A DNA stretch of 64,000 bases from Enterobacter hormaechei ATCC 49162. GTDB lineage: Bacteria > Pseudomonadota > Gammaproteobacteria > Enterobacterales > Enterobacteriaceae. Position numbers and translations under genes: made by a program. Positions 25,851 to 33,964 of the stretch are shown here, in pieces. The notes below the pieces were generated by a model. It did no database searches, was not told where the DNA came from, and saw only the letters and a program-made list of their open reading frames with translations. The number at the start of each line of letters is the position of its first letter. The stretch's first letter is position 1. Location of the stretch: NCBI RefSeq assembly GCF_001875655.1, contig NZ_MKEQ01000002.1, forward strand, positions 1 through 64,000, in the 5' to 3' direction.

Positions 25851-26111
25851 TTACGCGTCGCGCTGAAGCTGTTCCACAACGTCCACGACGTCCTGCACCG
25901 TGCGCACCGCTTTAAAGGTTTCGGGCTTGATTTTATGGCCCGTTTTCTTTTGCAGGTGCACCACCATATCGACGGCATCAATGCTGTCGAGATCCAGGTC
26001 CTCGTAAAGCCGTGCCTCAGGGGTAATATCCTCCGGGGCGACTTCAAACAGGGTAATAAGAAGCGCAGAGACTTCCTGATAAATCGTTTGTTGTTCTGTC
26101 ATGGCGGTCAT
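25851..26111 (-). CDS. apeF: Acyl carrier protein 2 (ApeF-like)
   Basis: Acyl carrier protein of 86 residues. The phosphopantetheine attachment Ser43 lies in DLDLDSIDAVDMV, with the acidic helix II typical of ACPs. It is the second of two tandem carrier proteins; in APE systems one carries the starter and both serve chain extension. The gap to the first is 2 nt. Modification by the AcpT encoded at the end of the operon is expected. Confidence 0.9.
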   Translation of the reverse strand: MTAMTEQQTIYQEVSALLITLFEVAPEDITPEARLYEDLDLDSIDAVDMVVHLQKKTGHKIKPETFKAVRTVQDVVDVVEQLQRDA

Positions 26112-26113
26112 TC

Positions 26114-26371
26114 TCAGGCGCGTTGTTGATGGATAAAAGCCGCGAGCGTGGCAACGGAGTAGAAGTGCTGACGCATCTCGTCACTTTCGGCAGAAAGCAC
26201 TACGCCGTACTGATTTTTCACCGCCAGCCCCAGCTCAAGGGCGTCAATTGAGTCCAGACCGAGGCCGTCGCCAAAGAGCGCGGCGTCTGTATCAATATCC
26301 TCTGGGGTAAGTTCTTCCAGATTCAGCGTAGAGATAATGAGATTCTTAATTTCAAGATAGAGCGCTTGCAT
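26114..26371 (-). CDS. apeE: Acyl carrier protein 1 (ApeE-like)
   Basis: Carrier protein of 85 residues with attachment Ser41 in GLGLDSIDALELG. It differs clearly from its neighbour ApeF, so the pair is not a recent duplication. It overlaps the acyltransferase by 20 nt. Confidence 0.9.
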   Translation of the reverse strand: MQALYLEIKNLIISTLNLEELTPEDIDTDAALFGDGLGLDSIDALELGLAVKNQYGVVLSAESDEMRQHFYSVATLAAFIHQQRA

Positions 26372-27185
26372 CTTTCGTTCCTGACAAAGATTGAAGACCG
26401 GTTGTTAACTGATGCTGCATATGCCGGTTTAACTGCCTTGCCGCCAGCGCGGGTTCGTGCTGACTCGCATCATAAAAATCATGAATGTTGATGCGTTCGC
26501 GAACATCCACGGTGAAAACAGGTTTGTTGGGGGGCACGTTATACCAGCTGCTCTGTTTATCCAGCATCCGTTCGCTACAGTGGATCACCACCACGCGCAC
26601 GGCGCTGTTGCAGCGAACGGTGATATTCGCCGCCCCACGTTGCAGGGTAATGGCTTCGCCCACCCGGGTGCGGGTACCTTCCGGGAAGATAAGCAGGGTG
26701 TCGCCCTGGGCCAGACGCTGCTGGCTGGCGGTAAGTAGCGTGTCGGCTTCGCTGTTAATCAGATAGTCCGCCGCGCGGATCACGCCGCTGACAAACGGAT
26801 TACGCAGCAGGGCGCTTTTCACCAGACAGTCGGTTTCGTTCATCACCGACGCCAGCAGGACGTAGTCCAGCAGCGAAGGGTGGTTCGCAATCACCAGACA
26901 GCCCCGCTCGGCGCGCAGAACGTCCAGGTTGTTGAAACGGTAATCCAGCACGCCCACCCCGCGCACCACCGCGAGAAACAGGCGAAAACTGGCAGAAATC
27001 GTGCGGCGTGCCAGGCGACGGCGTTGAGTGCGGTCGCGCTGGAAAATCAGCAGCAGGTTAAACCACACCAGCGACAGCGTCAGTCCGCCGAGGCCGAACA
27101 GGGCGAAGCACAATCCGGTCATCAGCATGCGCCATACCCGATCGAGGCGGGAACGTAACCCTTTCATTGGCGCGTCCATTGCCAC
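26352..27185 (-). CDS. apeD: Lysophospholipid acyltransferase family protein (ApeD-like)
   Basis: PlsC-type acyltransferase of 277 residues with one or two N-terminal membrane helices (about 20-45). The catalytic HX4D motif is NHPSLLDYV (about residue 100) and the acceptor-binding motif is FPEGTRTR (about 170). In the APE pathway it is a candidate for adding the lipid anchor. It overlaps its neighbours by 22 and 20 nt. Confidence 0.88.
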   Translation of the reverse strand: MAMDAPMKGLRSRLDRVWRMLMTGLCFALFGLGGLTLSLVWFNLLLIFQRDRTQRRRLARRTISASFRLFLAVVRGVGVLDYRFNNLDVLRAERGCLVIANHPSLLDYVLLASVMNETDCLVKSALLRNPFVSGVIRAADYLINSEADTLLTASQQRLAQGDTLLIFPEGTRTRVGEAITLQRGAANITVRCNSAVRVVVIHCSERMLDKQSSWYNVPPNKPVFTVDVRERINIHDFYDASQHEPALAARQLNRHMQHQLTTGLQSLSGTKDASALS

Positions 27186-27886
27186 AGCAGGCGCTCGCCC
27201 GGCAGGGTAAACTGGCGCTCGTCACGCAGGTAATGGCGCAGGAACTGGAGGCTTTGCGGCAGCGCTGGCTCTTCAGGCGTGTGGTTGGGGTGCGTTTCAC
27301 AGCTGAGCGTATTTCCGGCCTCAATCACCAGCGCCAGCGCGTAGGGCCAGACGGGCATCTGCGGCGGCAGCCCGGCGTGATAAAAATCAGGCAGCTGGCC
27401 GTCGAAATCTACCAGCAACACGCGGGAGTAGCCCGCATGCAGCAGGCTCAGCACGTCGCATAAGCTCTGCTGGAAGGTATCCATACCGGCGGATACCGAC
27501 GAAGAGACAACCGGCTGACGCGCGGCGATAGTGAGATTGCCGACCGCCGAGTTGTGTACCGACATGGCAAAATCGGTCGGTGAAACAGGCTCTTCTGCCG
27601 CCAGAGCCTGAAGAATACGGAAATTACGCTCCAGTTCCCCATGACGGCTGCTGTAGACGACGGCGTCGATGCGATGTTTGTGCAGCATCATCAGGCCAAG
27701 GTCAACGGCCAGCTTGCTGCCTGAATTCAGGCGGCGGGCGGTCATCATCGGCAGATGGGTCAGTTTCGCCAGCGGTGCCGCGGGATCGATGGCGTCAGAC
27801 CGGCGTGACCATGCCTGCCATTCGTCGGCATCGCTGAGTCCTGGCGCTCTTGCCTGCCAGTCGATAAGGGTAAGTGTAAATTTCAT
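27164..27886 (-). CDS. apeC: Ketosynthase chain-length factor, N-terminal half only (ApeC-like)
   Basis: Protein of 240 residues resembling only the N-terminal half of a ketosynthase. At the position of the active-site Cys it reads SSSVSAGMDTF, so the Cys is absent and no catalytic His motifs follow. This is the pattern of the APE chain-length factor ApeC, which forms a heterodimer with ApeO. It is the first gene of the operon here; the promoter must lie in the 125 bp between 27886 and yhhT. The published clusters have two further genes upstream (apeA, apeB), not seen here. Confidence 0.85.
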   Translation of the reverse strand: MKFTLTLIDWQARAPGLSDADEWQAWSRRSDAIDPAAPLAKLTHLPMMTARRLNSGSKLAVDLGLMMLHKHRIDAVVYSSRHGELERNFRILQALAAEEPVSPTDFAMSVHNSAVGNLTIAARQPVVSSSVSAGMDTFQQSLCDVLSLLHAGYSRVLLVDFDGQLPDFYHAGLPPQMPVWPYALALVIEAGNTLSCETHPNHTPEEPALPQSLQFLRHYLRDERQFTLPGERLLWQWTRQ

Positions 27887-28011
27887 CTACGCGCGTCCGC
27901 GATAAACCTGTTTCTGTGACTTTTTCTTCGCCAGCGCGATTTGCTGCGCACATCGTACAATGTTGTCGTCGCGCTGGCGAATAAACGTCACTTTTGACCG
28001 TTTTCACCCGG

Positions 28012-29061
28012 TTATCCCGGCAAACGGCTTTTTGGCCGACCCGGCCCCAGCAGAATGGCGAGTTTACTGCCTCCTTTGGTGGTTTCCATCCAGATTTTAC
28101 AGACGCTGGTGAGCGGCACGGAGAGTAGCATGCCCACGGGTCCCAGCAGCCATCCCCAGATCAGTAACGATAAAAACACCACCATCGTCGACATGCCCAG
28201 ACGGTGGCCCATCATGCGCGGTTCGAGAATATTACCCAGCACCATATGCACGACGAGGAACAGCGCCCCTACCAGCATGCACTCATAAAAACCGTTAAAC
28301 AGAAACGCCTGGATCATCGGCGGAACCGCAGAAAGCACCGCGCCGATATTGGGCACGTAGTTCAGTAAAAACGCCAGCACGCCCCACATCAGCGCGAACT
28401 GCACGTCCAGCAGTACCAGCCCCAGCCAGACGATCACGCCGGTCCAGAGGCTTAACAGGGTTTTCAGCGCCAGGTATTTAGAGACACCCTTCAGCGCGCG
28501 GTGCAAACCGGCAATGTGGATCTGCGGATTGTTCAGGGCAAAACGCAGTTTATACGGCACGTGGCGTACTTCGAACAGCATAAACACCACCGTCATTACC
28601 AGCAGCAGAATGCTGGCCATCGCCCCGGAAAGCCCGGTCATCAGGGTGGTGGCGTAGGTCATGACTTTCTCGGAATCCATCCGGCGCAGCATCCGTTCCG
28701 GTGAAATATGCAGATTCACGAACGGCAACATGCGCTGGAGATCGACCAGCTTACGAGTCAGCTCTTTATTGTACTGCGGCAGCATGGTGGAAAATTCGCT
28801 CAGCGAGGCGGCAAGCACGCCGAACAGCGCCGTCAGGACAACCAGCATCACCATCACCACAATGGTAATGGCAACCGGGCGGCTGATGCCCCGGCGTAAA
28901 AACCATGTCACCAGCGGGTTAAGCACAATGGCGAAAAACAGTGCCAGCAGAAGCTGAACAATGATATCCGCCGCCGCGTGGATACCCGCCAGGATAACCA
29001 CCAGGCAGGCAAGTTTTAATAAAATATGAAGTCCGGCTTTATCGGGCGGGCTGGCAGTCAT
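28012..29061 (-). CDS. yhhT: AI-2E family transporter YhhT
   Basis: Inner-membrane protein of 349 residues with about eight helices, of the AI-2 exporter/PerM family. The C-terminal region has the conserved LNYVPNIGAVLSAVPP and GNILEPRMMGHRLGMS segments. Its physiological substrate is not established. In E. coli it neighbours acpT directly; here the aryl polyene operon lies between the two. The E. coli neighbour yhhS is absent. Confidence 0.9.
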   Translation of the reverse strand: MTASPPDKAGLHILLKLACLVVILAGIHAAADIIVQLLLALFFAIVLNPLVTWFLRRGISRPVAITIVVMVMLVVLTALFGVLAASLSEFSTMLPQYNKELTRKLVDLQRMLPFVNLHISPERMLRRMDSEKVMTYATTLMTGLSGAMASILLLVMTVVFMLFEVRHVPYKLRFALNNPQIHIAGLHRALKGVSKYLALKTLLSLWTGVIVWLGLVLLDVQFALMWGVLAFLLNYVPNIGAVLSAVPPMIQAFLFNGFYECMLVGALFLVVHMVLGNILEPRMMGHRLGMSTMVVFLSLLIWGWLLGPVGMLLSVPLTSVCKIWMETTKGGSKLAILLGPGRPKSRLPG

Positions 29062-29143
29062 AAGAATTCCTTTTTCCGGGGGGCGTGTTAATTGTAGTGC
29101 GCCGGATGGGCTTCGTCTGGAGTGTTAGTCTGAAAGTCGTGGC

Positions 29144-29178
29144 AAAAAAATGGCCCCCGACGCAAGCGCCGGAGGCCA
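29144..29178 (-). terminator. Terminator of dcrB
   Basis: On the minus strand the arms TGGCCTCCGGCGC and GTCGGGGGCCA are followed by seven T. It lies about 20 nt beyond the dcrB stop. Confidence 0.85.
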
Positions 29179-29196
29179 CGGTAGCCTGTTGAACGA

Positions 29197-29754
29197 TTAC
29201 TGGATCACGAGGGTGTTAATGATGTTTTCAGCGGCGGTCTGCGCTTTCTGCTGATTATCTGCCGGCAGGGTGATCTGCATGGTCAGCAGTTTATTATCGA
29301 CTTTGCCGAGCACAACGGAGGAGTACGCGGTCTGGCCTTTGGCAGAGATGATGCTGTCCAGCTGTTGCAGCGTGTGGCCTTTCAGTTCAATAGACTTGTT
29401 GGTGACCACCTGAAGCTGTGGGTCGCGACTGCGCTGCTGATCTTCCAGGCGTTTAGCCAGCACGCCCAGATCTTCGCTGGTATCGTCACCGACAATCACA
29501 ATCACCGCTTTTTGGCCGGTGGCATCGGAATAGACGTGCATATTGTTCGCCTGGGTGCCCAGCTTACCGCTCTGGTCGGTCATGTCTGCGGGCAGAGAGA
29601 AACTGAGTTTGCCATCCATCAGGCTTACCGGCTGACCGGTGGCGTTGCTTTCTGCTGACGCGCCCTGAGCAGGCGTTTTGGTGTCGCTGTTATCACAGGC
29701 TGCAAGGCCAACAACCAGCAGGCCAATCCCGACATATTTAACCAGATTGCGCAT
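29197..29754 (-). CDS. dcrB: Inner-membrane lipoprotein DcrB
   Basis: Lipoprotein of 185 residues. The signal peptide ends in lipobox LAAC (Cys20), and the mature protein begins DNSDTKTP; Asp at +2 is the inner-membrane retention signal. DcrB of E. coli is needed for phage C1 DNA entry and for lipoprotein maturation under some conditions. It lies 72 nt downstream of yhhQ and reads the same way. Confidence 0.93.
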   Translation of the reverse strand: MRNLVKYVGIGLLVVGLAACDNSDTKTPAQGASAESNATGQPVSLMDGKLSFSLPADMTDQSGKLGTQANNMHVYSDATGQKAVIVIVGDDTSEDLGVLAKRLEDQQRSRDPQLQVVTNKSIELKGHTLQQLDSIISAKGQTAYSSVVLGKVDNKLLTMQITLPADNQQKAQTAAENIINTLVIQ

Positions 29755-29826
29755 TGACTTCTTCCTTTCGATAAACGGCCATAACGGCTCATTCGTTCAT
29801 CTTATCACAACTGATAAAGCGAACCC

Positions 29827-30492
29827 TTAACCTGCCTGCAATGCGGAGATTTCAGATTTATCTGCCAGCCTTTTCAGCAGCATATTCAACAGTACGCCGT
29901 ACATCGGCAGGAAGAAAACCAGGCTGATAAGCACCTTAAAGGCGTAGTCCACCAGAGCAATTTCCATCCAGTGTTCTGCCATGAAGGCGTCCGGGCTGCG
30001 CCAAAAGGCGATGAAGAAGAAGGCCAGCGTATCGCTCACGTTACCGAACAGCGTGGATGCCGTCGGTGCCATCCACCAGCGATGATTCTGACGCAGGCGG
30101 TTAAAGACGTGAACGTCGAGGATCTGCCCCAGGGCATAGGCCATAAAGCTGGCGGCGGCAATACGCGCGACGAAGAGGTTGAAATGCATCAGCGCGTCGA
30201 AGCCCTGCCAGCTGCCCATGTAAAACAGCGAGGAGATAGCGTAGGAGACAAACAGTGCCGGGATCATCACCGCAAAAATAATCCGCCGCGCCAGCGGTGC
30301 GCCAAAAATACGCACGGTTAAATCCGTCGCGAGGAAAATAAACGGGAAACTGAACGCGCCCCAGGTGGTATGGAAACCAAAAATGGAGATGGGGAGCTGT
30401 ACCAGATAGTTACTGGAGATGATCACCAGCAGATGAAATAGCGAAAGCCAGAACAACGCCTTGACGCGCTGCGATTGTGTAAAGGAGTTCAT
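29827..30492 (-). CDS. yhhQ: Queuosine precursor (preQ0) transporter YhhQ
   Basis: Integral membrane protein of 221 residues with about six helices, family VUT_1 (vitamin uptake-like). The E. coli protein imports 7-cyano-7-deazaguanine for tRNA queuosine synthesis; length and order agree. It is divergent from tusA across 169 bp. Confidence 0.94.
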   Translation of the reverse strand: MNSFTQSQRVKALFWLSLFHLLVIISSNYLVQLPISIFGFHTTWGAFSFPFIFLATDLTVRIFGAPLARRIIFAVMIPALFVSYAISSLFYMGSWQGFDALMHFNLFVARIAAASFMAYALGQILDVHVFNRLRQNHRWWMAPTASTLFGNVSDTLAFFFIAFWRSPDAFMAEHWMEIALVDYAFKVLISLVFFLPMYGVLLNMLLKRLADKSEISALQAG

Positions 30493-30661
30493 ATTGTACC
30501 TTTTTGATTAATATTTGGGGTGAGGGAACCCAATAAAGCCGCCGCATGATACTGCTTTGACGACACTTTGCAATGGCTAATTTTCACGCAATCGTTAACC
30601 TGGTTTGCATTGGCGATAGCGGGGCGTAAACTACAGCCGTTTTTACCTGAACGAGAAGAAA

Positions 30662-30904
30662 ATGACCGACCTGTTTTCCAGCCCAGACCACACGCTTGAT
30701 GCTCAGGGCCTCCGTTGCCCGGAGCCGGTAATGATGGTGCGTAAAACCGTCCGTAACATGCAGAGCGGCGAAACGCTGCTGATCGTCGCAGATGATCCGG
30801 CCACCACCCGCGATATTCCCGGTTTTTGTAACTTTATGGAACATGAACTGGTGGCGCAGCAAACCGAAACCCTGCCGTACCGGTATTTGATTCGTAAGGG
30901 GTAA
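30662..30904 (+). CDS. tusA: Sulfur carrier protein TusA
   Basis: Small sulfur-transfer protein of 80 residues. It accepts persulfide sulfur from IscS and passes it to TusBCD for 2-thiouridine modification of tRNA. Cys19 in LRCPEPVM is the sulfur-carrying residue. It is monocistronic, followed by a REP element rather than zntA as in E. coli. Confidence 0.96.
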   Translation: MTDLFSSPDHTLDAQGLRCPEPVMMVRKTVRNMQSGETLLIVADDPATTRDIPGFCNFMEHELVAQQTETLPYRYLIRKG

Positions 30905-30905
30905 A

Positions 30906-30940
30906 CCCTCACCCCGGCCCTCTCCCAAAGGGAGAGGGAG
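30906..30940. repeat. REP-like palindrome upstream of the TRAP operon
   Basis: CCCTCACCCCGGCCC followed by CTCCC/GGGAG arms. Same family as the copy at 33892-33926, which lies at the other side of the TRAP operon in the same orientation. Confidence 0.85.
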
Positions 30941-31084
30941 AAAGCATTTCTAAACCATCGTTTCAAAATTTCGCGCTTTTTGTGAGGCGCTTCACCCTCC
31001 CTTTTCCAGCCGTAGTCTATTTTTTAAACGTCAAAAACTAAAACACCGTTTTAACGCTTATCTCACTACCCTGGAGTTGACTCA

Positions 31085-32056
31085 ATGAAAACGACCCTCA
31101 AGCCGTTACTGGCCGCTCTGTGCCTGTCTGCTTTTGCCTGCACCGTCTCCGCGCAAACCATTAAAGCCGCCGATGTGCATCCTGAAGGCTACCCGAACGT
31201 GGTGGCGGTTCAGCACATGGGTGAAAAACTCAAACAACAAACCGATGGCAAGCTGGAGATTAAGGTCTTCCCCGGCGGCGTGCTGGGGGATGAAAAGCAG
31301 ATGATTGAGCAGGCGCAGATGGGGGCGATTGATATGATCCGCGTCTCCATGGCGCCGGTAGCCGCCATCCTGCCGGATATCGAAGTGTTTACGCTGCCCT
31401 ACGTGTTCCGCGATGAAGACCACATGCACAAGGTAATCGACGGGGATATCGGCAAGCAGATCGGCGACAAACTCACCGCCAACCCAAAATCCCGCCTGGT
31501 CTTCCTCGGCTGGATGGATTCCGGCACCCGCAACCTGATCACCAAAGAGCCTGTCCTGAAGCCGGACGATCTGAAAGGGAAGAAAATTCGCGTGCAGGGT
31601 AGCCCGGTGGCACTGGCCACGCTGAAAGCGATGGGGGCCAACGCGATCGCGATGGGCGTCAGCGAGGTGTACAGCGGCATGCAGACCGGCGTGATCGACG
31701 GTGCGGAGAACAACCCGCCCACCTTTATCGCCCATAACTACATGCCGGTCGCCAAAAACTACACGCTGAGCGGCCACTTCATCACCCCGGAAATGCTGCT
31801 CTACTCCAAAGTGAAGTGGGACAAACTGAGCGCTGACGAACAGCAAAAGATCCTGACGCTGGCCCGCGAAGCGCAGATCGAGCAGCGCAAGCTGTGGAAC
31901 GACTATAACGCCCAGGCGCTGGCCAAAATGAAGGCCGGTGGCGTGCAGTTCCACGATATCGATAAAGCGGTGTTTATCAAGGCGACAGAGCCGGTGCGCG
32001 CGCAGTATGGCGATAAGCATCAGGACCTGATGAAAGCCATCGCTGACGTTCAGTAA
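31085..32056 (+). CDS. TRAP transporter substrate-binding protein (DctP family)
   Basis: Periplasmic binding protein of 323 residues for a tripartite ATP-independent (Na+-driven) transporter. A signal peptide ends ...ACTVSA. Family features include GGVLGDEKQMIEQ (about 60-72) and the GKKIRVQGSP strand (about 165-175), whose Arg normally binds the ligand carboxylate. The ligand is therefore probably an organic acid, such as a C4-dicarboxylate, sialic acid or sugar acid, but it cannot be named. GGAG lies 9 nt before the ATG. First gene of a three-gene operon with no enzyme or regulator. Confidence 0.9.
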   Translation: MKTTLKPLLAALCLSAFACTVSAQTIKAADVHPEGYPNVVAVQHMGEKLKQQTDGKLEIKVFPGGVLGDEKQMIEQAQMGAIDMIRVSMAPVAAILPDIEVFTLPYVFRDEDHMHKVIDGDIGKQIGDKLTANPKSRLVFLGWMDSGTRNLITKEPVLKPDDLKGKKIRVQGSPVALATLKAMGANAIAMGVSEVYSGMQTGVIDGAENNPPTFIAHNYMPVAKNYTLSGHFITPEMLLYSKVKWDKLSADEQQKILTLAREAQIEQRKLWNDYNAQALAKMKAGGVQFHDIDKAVFIKATEPVRAQYGDKHQDLMKAIADVQ

Positions 32057-32068
32057 GCCGGAGTACGT

Positions 32069-32578
32069 ATGTCCGAACTCTACCTGAAGTGGATGGACCG
32101 TCTGTACCTGCTCGCCATGGCGGTGGCGGGTCTCTCGCTGCTGGTGATGACGATTGTGATCCCCATCGGCATCTTCTCTCGCTACGTGCTCAATCGCGGC
32201 GAATCCTGGCCGGAACCGATCGCCATTATCTGCATGGTGACGTTTACCTTCATCGGCGCGGCGGTCAGTTACCGCGCCGGGTCGCATATTGCGGTCAACA
32301 TGCTCACCGACCGTCTGCCCGCATCGCTGCAAACCCTGTGCGCGCGGGTGGTGGATCTGCTGATGCTGCTGATTTCTGGCCTGATGTGCTGGTACAGCTA
32401 CTGGCTGTGCGTCGAACTCTGGGAACAGCCGGTGGCGGAGTTTCCGCTCCTGACCTCCGGCGAAAGCTATCTGCCGCTGCCTGTCGGGTCGGCCATTCTG
32501 ATCCTGTTTGTGCTTGAACGCCTGCTGTTTGGCTCACAGGAAAACCGTCCGGTCGTGCTGATCGGCAATCACACTTAA
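32069..32578 (+). CDS. TRAP transporter small permease (DctQ family)
   Basis: Inner-membrane protein of 169 residues with four helices (about 12-35, 50-68, 88-110, 130-152). It is the small subunit that scaffolds the DctM-type transporter. It starts 12 nt after the binding-protein stop and ends 10 nt before the large permease, as usual for TRAP operons. Confidence 0.88.
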   Translation: MSELYLKWMDRLYLLAMAVAGLSLLVMTIVIPIGIFSRYVLNRGESWPEPIAIICMVTFTFIGAAVSYRAGSHIAVNMLTDRLPASLQTLCARVVDLLMLLISGLMCWYSYWLCVELWEQPVAEFPLLTSGESYLPLPVGSAILILFVLERLLFGSQENRPVVLIGNHT

Positions 32579-32588
32579 GGGGTGAACA

Positions 32589-33875
32589 ATGGATGCTTTT
32601 GTTTTGTTATTCACCCTCGCCATTTTGCTGGCGCTGGGGATGCCGGTGGCCTTCGCCGTGGGCTTAAGCGCCGTGGCGGGTGCGCTGTGGATTGACCTCC
32701 CGCTGGAAGCACTGATGATCCAGATCACCAGCGGGGTGAACAAATTTACCCTGCTGGCGATCCCGTTCTTCATTCTTGCCGGGGCGATCATGGCGGAAGG
32801 GGGGATTGCCCGACGGCTGGTCAATTTCGCGTACATTTTTGTGGGCTTCATTCGTGGTGGGCTGTCGCTGGTGAACATTGTCGCCTCGACGTTCTTCGGC
32901 GCGATTTCCGGTTCGTCGGTGGCGGATACGGCGTCCATCGGCAGCGTGATGATCCCGGAGATGGAGAAGAAGGGCTATCCGCGCGAATACGCGGCGGCGG
33001 TGACGGCCAGCGGGTCGGTGCAGGCGATTCTGATCCCGCCCAGCCACAACTCGGTGATTTACTCGCTGGCGGCAGGGGGCACAGTCTCCATCGCCACGCT
33101 GTTTATTGCGGGCGTGCTGCCGGGCCTGCTGCTGGGTATGGGGCTGATGGCCCTCTGCCTGTGCTTCGCCCGCAAGCGCGGTTATCCGAAGGGAGATAAA
33201 ATCCCTTTCAGGCAGGCGCTGAAAATTGTGCTGGATGCCCTGTGGGGGCTGATGACGGTGGTGATTATCCTCGGCGGGATCTTGTCCGGGATATTTACCG
33301 CCACTGAATCTGCCGCCGTGGCCTGCCTGTGGGCGTTCTTCGTCACCATGTTCATCTACCGCGACTACAAATGGAATGAACTGCCGAAGCTGATGTGCCG
33401 CACGGTGAAAACCGTCACCATCGTGATGATTTTGATTGGCTTTGCGGCGGCGTTTGGGGCAGTGATGACCTACATGCAGTTGCCAATGCGCATCACCGAA
33501 TTCTTCACCTCGCTGTCCGATAACAAATACGTGATCCTGATGTACCTCAACATCATGCTGCTGCTGCTTGGCACGCTGATGGACATGGCGCCGATCATCC
33601 TGATCCTGACCCCGGTGCTGCTGCCGGTGACCAATGCGCTGGGGATCGACCCGGTGCATTTTGGGATGATCATGATGGTTAACCTGGGGATTGGGCTGAT
33701 CACGCCGCCGGTCGGGTCGGTGCTGTTCGTGGCGAGCGCGGTGAGTAAGCAGAAGATCGAGCACGTTGTACGCGCGATGCTGCCGTTCTACGGCATGTTG
33801 CTGGTGATATTGGGGATGATTACCTATATTCCGGCGATTTCATTATGGTTGCCGGGGGTGTTAGGGATGCAGTGA
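32589..33875 (+). CDS. TRAP transporter large permease (DctM family)
   Basis: Inner-membrane protein of 428 residues with about 12 helices, carrying out Na+-coupled transport. Family motifs are visible: FFGAISGSSVADTASIG (about 100-116), SGSVQAILIPPSHN (about 140-153) and GIGLITPPVG near the C-terminus. Last gene of the operon, followed by a REP element and a strong hairpin. The operon lies between tusA and zntA, which are adjacent in E. coli. Confidence 0.93.
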   Translation: MDAFVLLFTLAILLALGMPVAFAVGLSAVAGALWIDLPLEALMIQITSGVNKFTLLAIPFFILAGAIMAEGGIARRLVNFAYIFVGFIRGGLSLVNIVASTFFGAISGSSVADTASIGSVMIPEMEKKGYPREYAAAVTASGSVQAILIPPSHNSVIYSLAAGGTVSIATLFIAGVLPGLLLGMGLMALCLCFARKRGYPKGDKIPFRQALKIVLDALWGLMTVVIILGGILSGIFTATESAAVACLWAFFVTMFIYRDYKWNELPKLMCRTVKTVTIVMILIGFAAAFGAVMTYMQLPMRITEFFTSLSDNKYVILMYLNIMLLLLGTLMDMAPIILILTPVLLPVTNALGIDPVHFGMIMMVNLGIGLITPPVGSVLFVASAVSKQKIEHVVRAMLPFYGMLLVILGMITYIPAISLWLPGVLGMQ

Positions 33876-33891
33876 CGCGTGCGGCCTGATG

Positions 33892-33926
33892 CCCTCACCC
33901 CGGCCCTCTCCCACGGGGAGAGGGGG
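33892..33926. repeat. REP-like palindrome downstream of the TRAP operon
   Basis: CCCTCACCCCGGCCC with CTCCC/GGGAG arms. Nearly identical to 30906-30940 and in the same orientation. Confidence 0.85.
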
Positions 33927-33935
33927 CAAACACGA

Positions 33936-33960
33936 GAAACGGCAACCCGGTTGCCGTTTC
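33936..33960. terminator. Bidirectional hairpin between dctM-type gene and zntA
   Basis: GAAACGGCAAC and GTTGCCGTTTC form an 11-bp perfect stem around CCG, with T or A runs near both sides. It lies between convergent stop codons. Confidence 0.8.
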
Positions 33961-33964
33961 ACTT

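Noticed and set aside
31106..32332. Open frame of 408 codons opposite the TRAP binding-protein gene
   Set aside because: Antisense to a clear secreted protein; His- and Arg-rich composition and no ribosome-binding site.
32664..33764. Open frame of 366 codons opposite the DctM-type permease gene
   Set aside because: Composition dominated by His, Arg and Gln, mirror of hydrophobic codons on the other strand.
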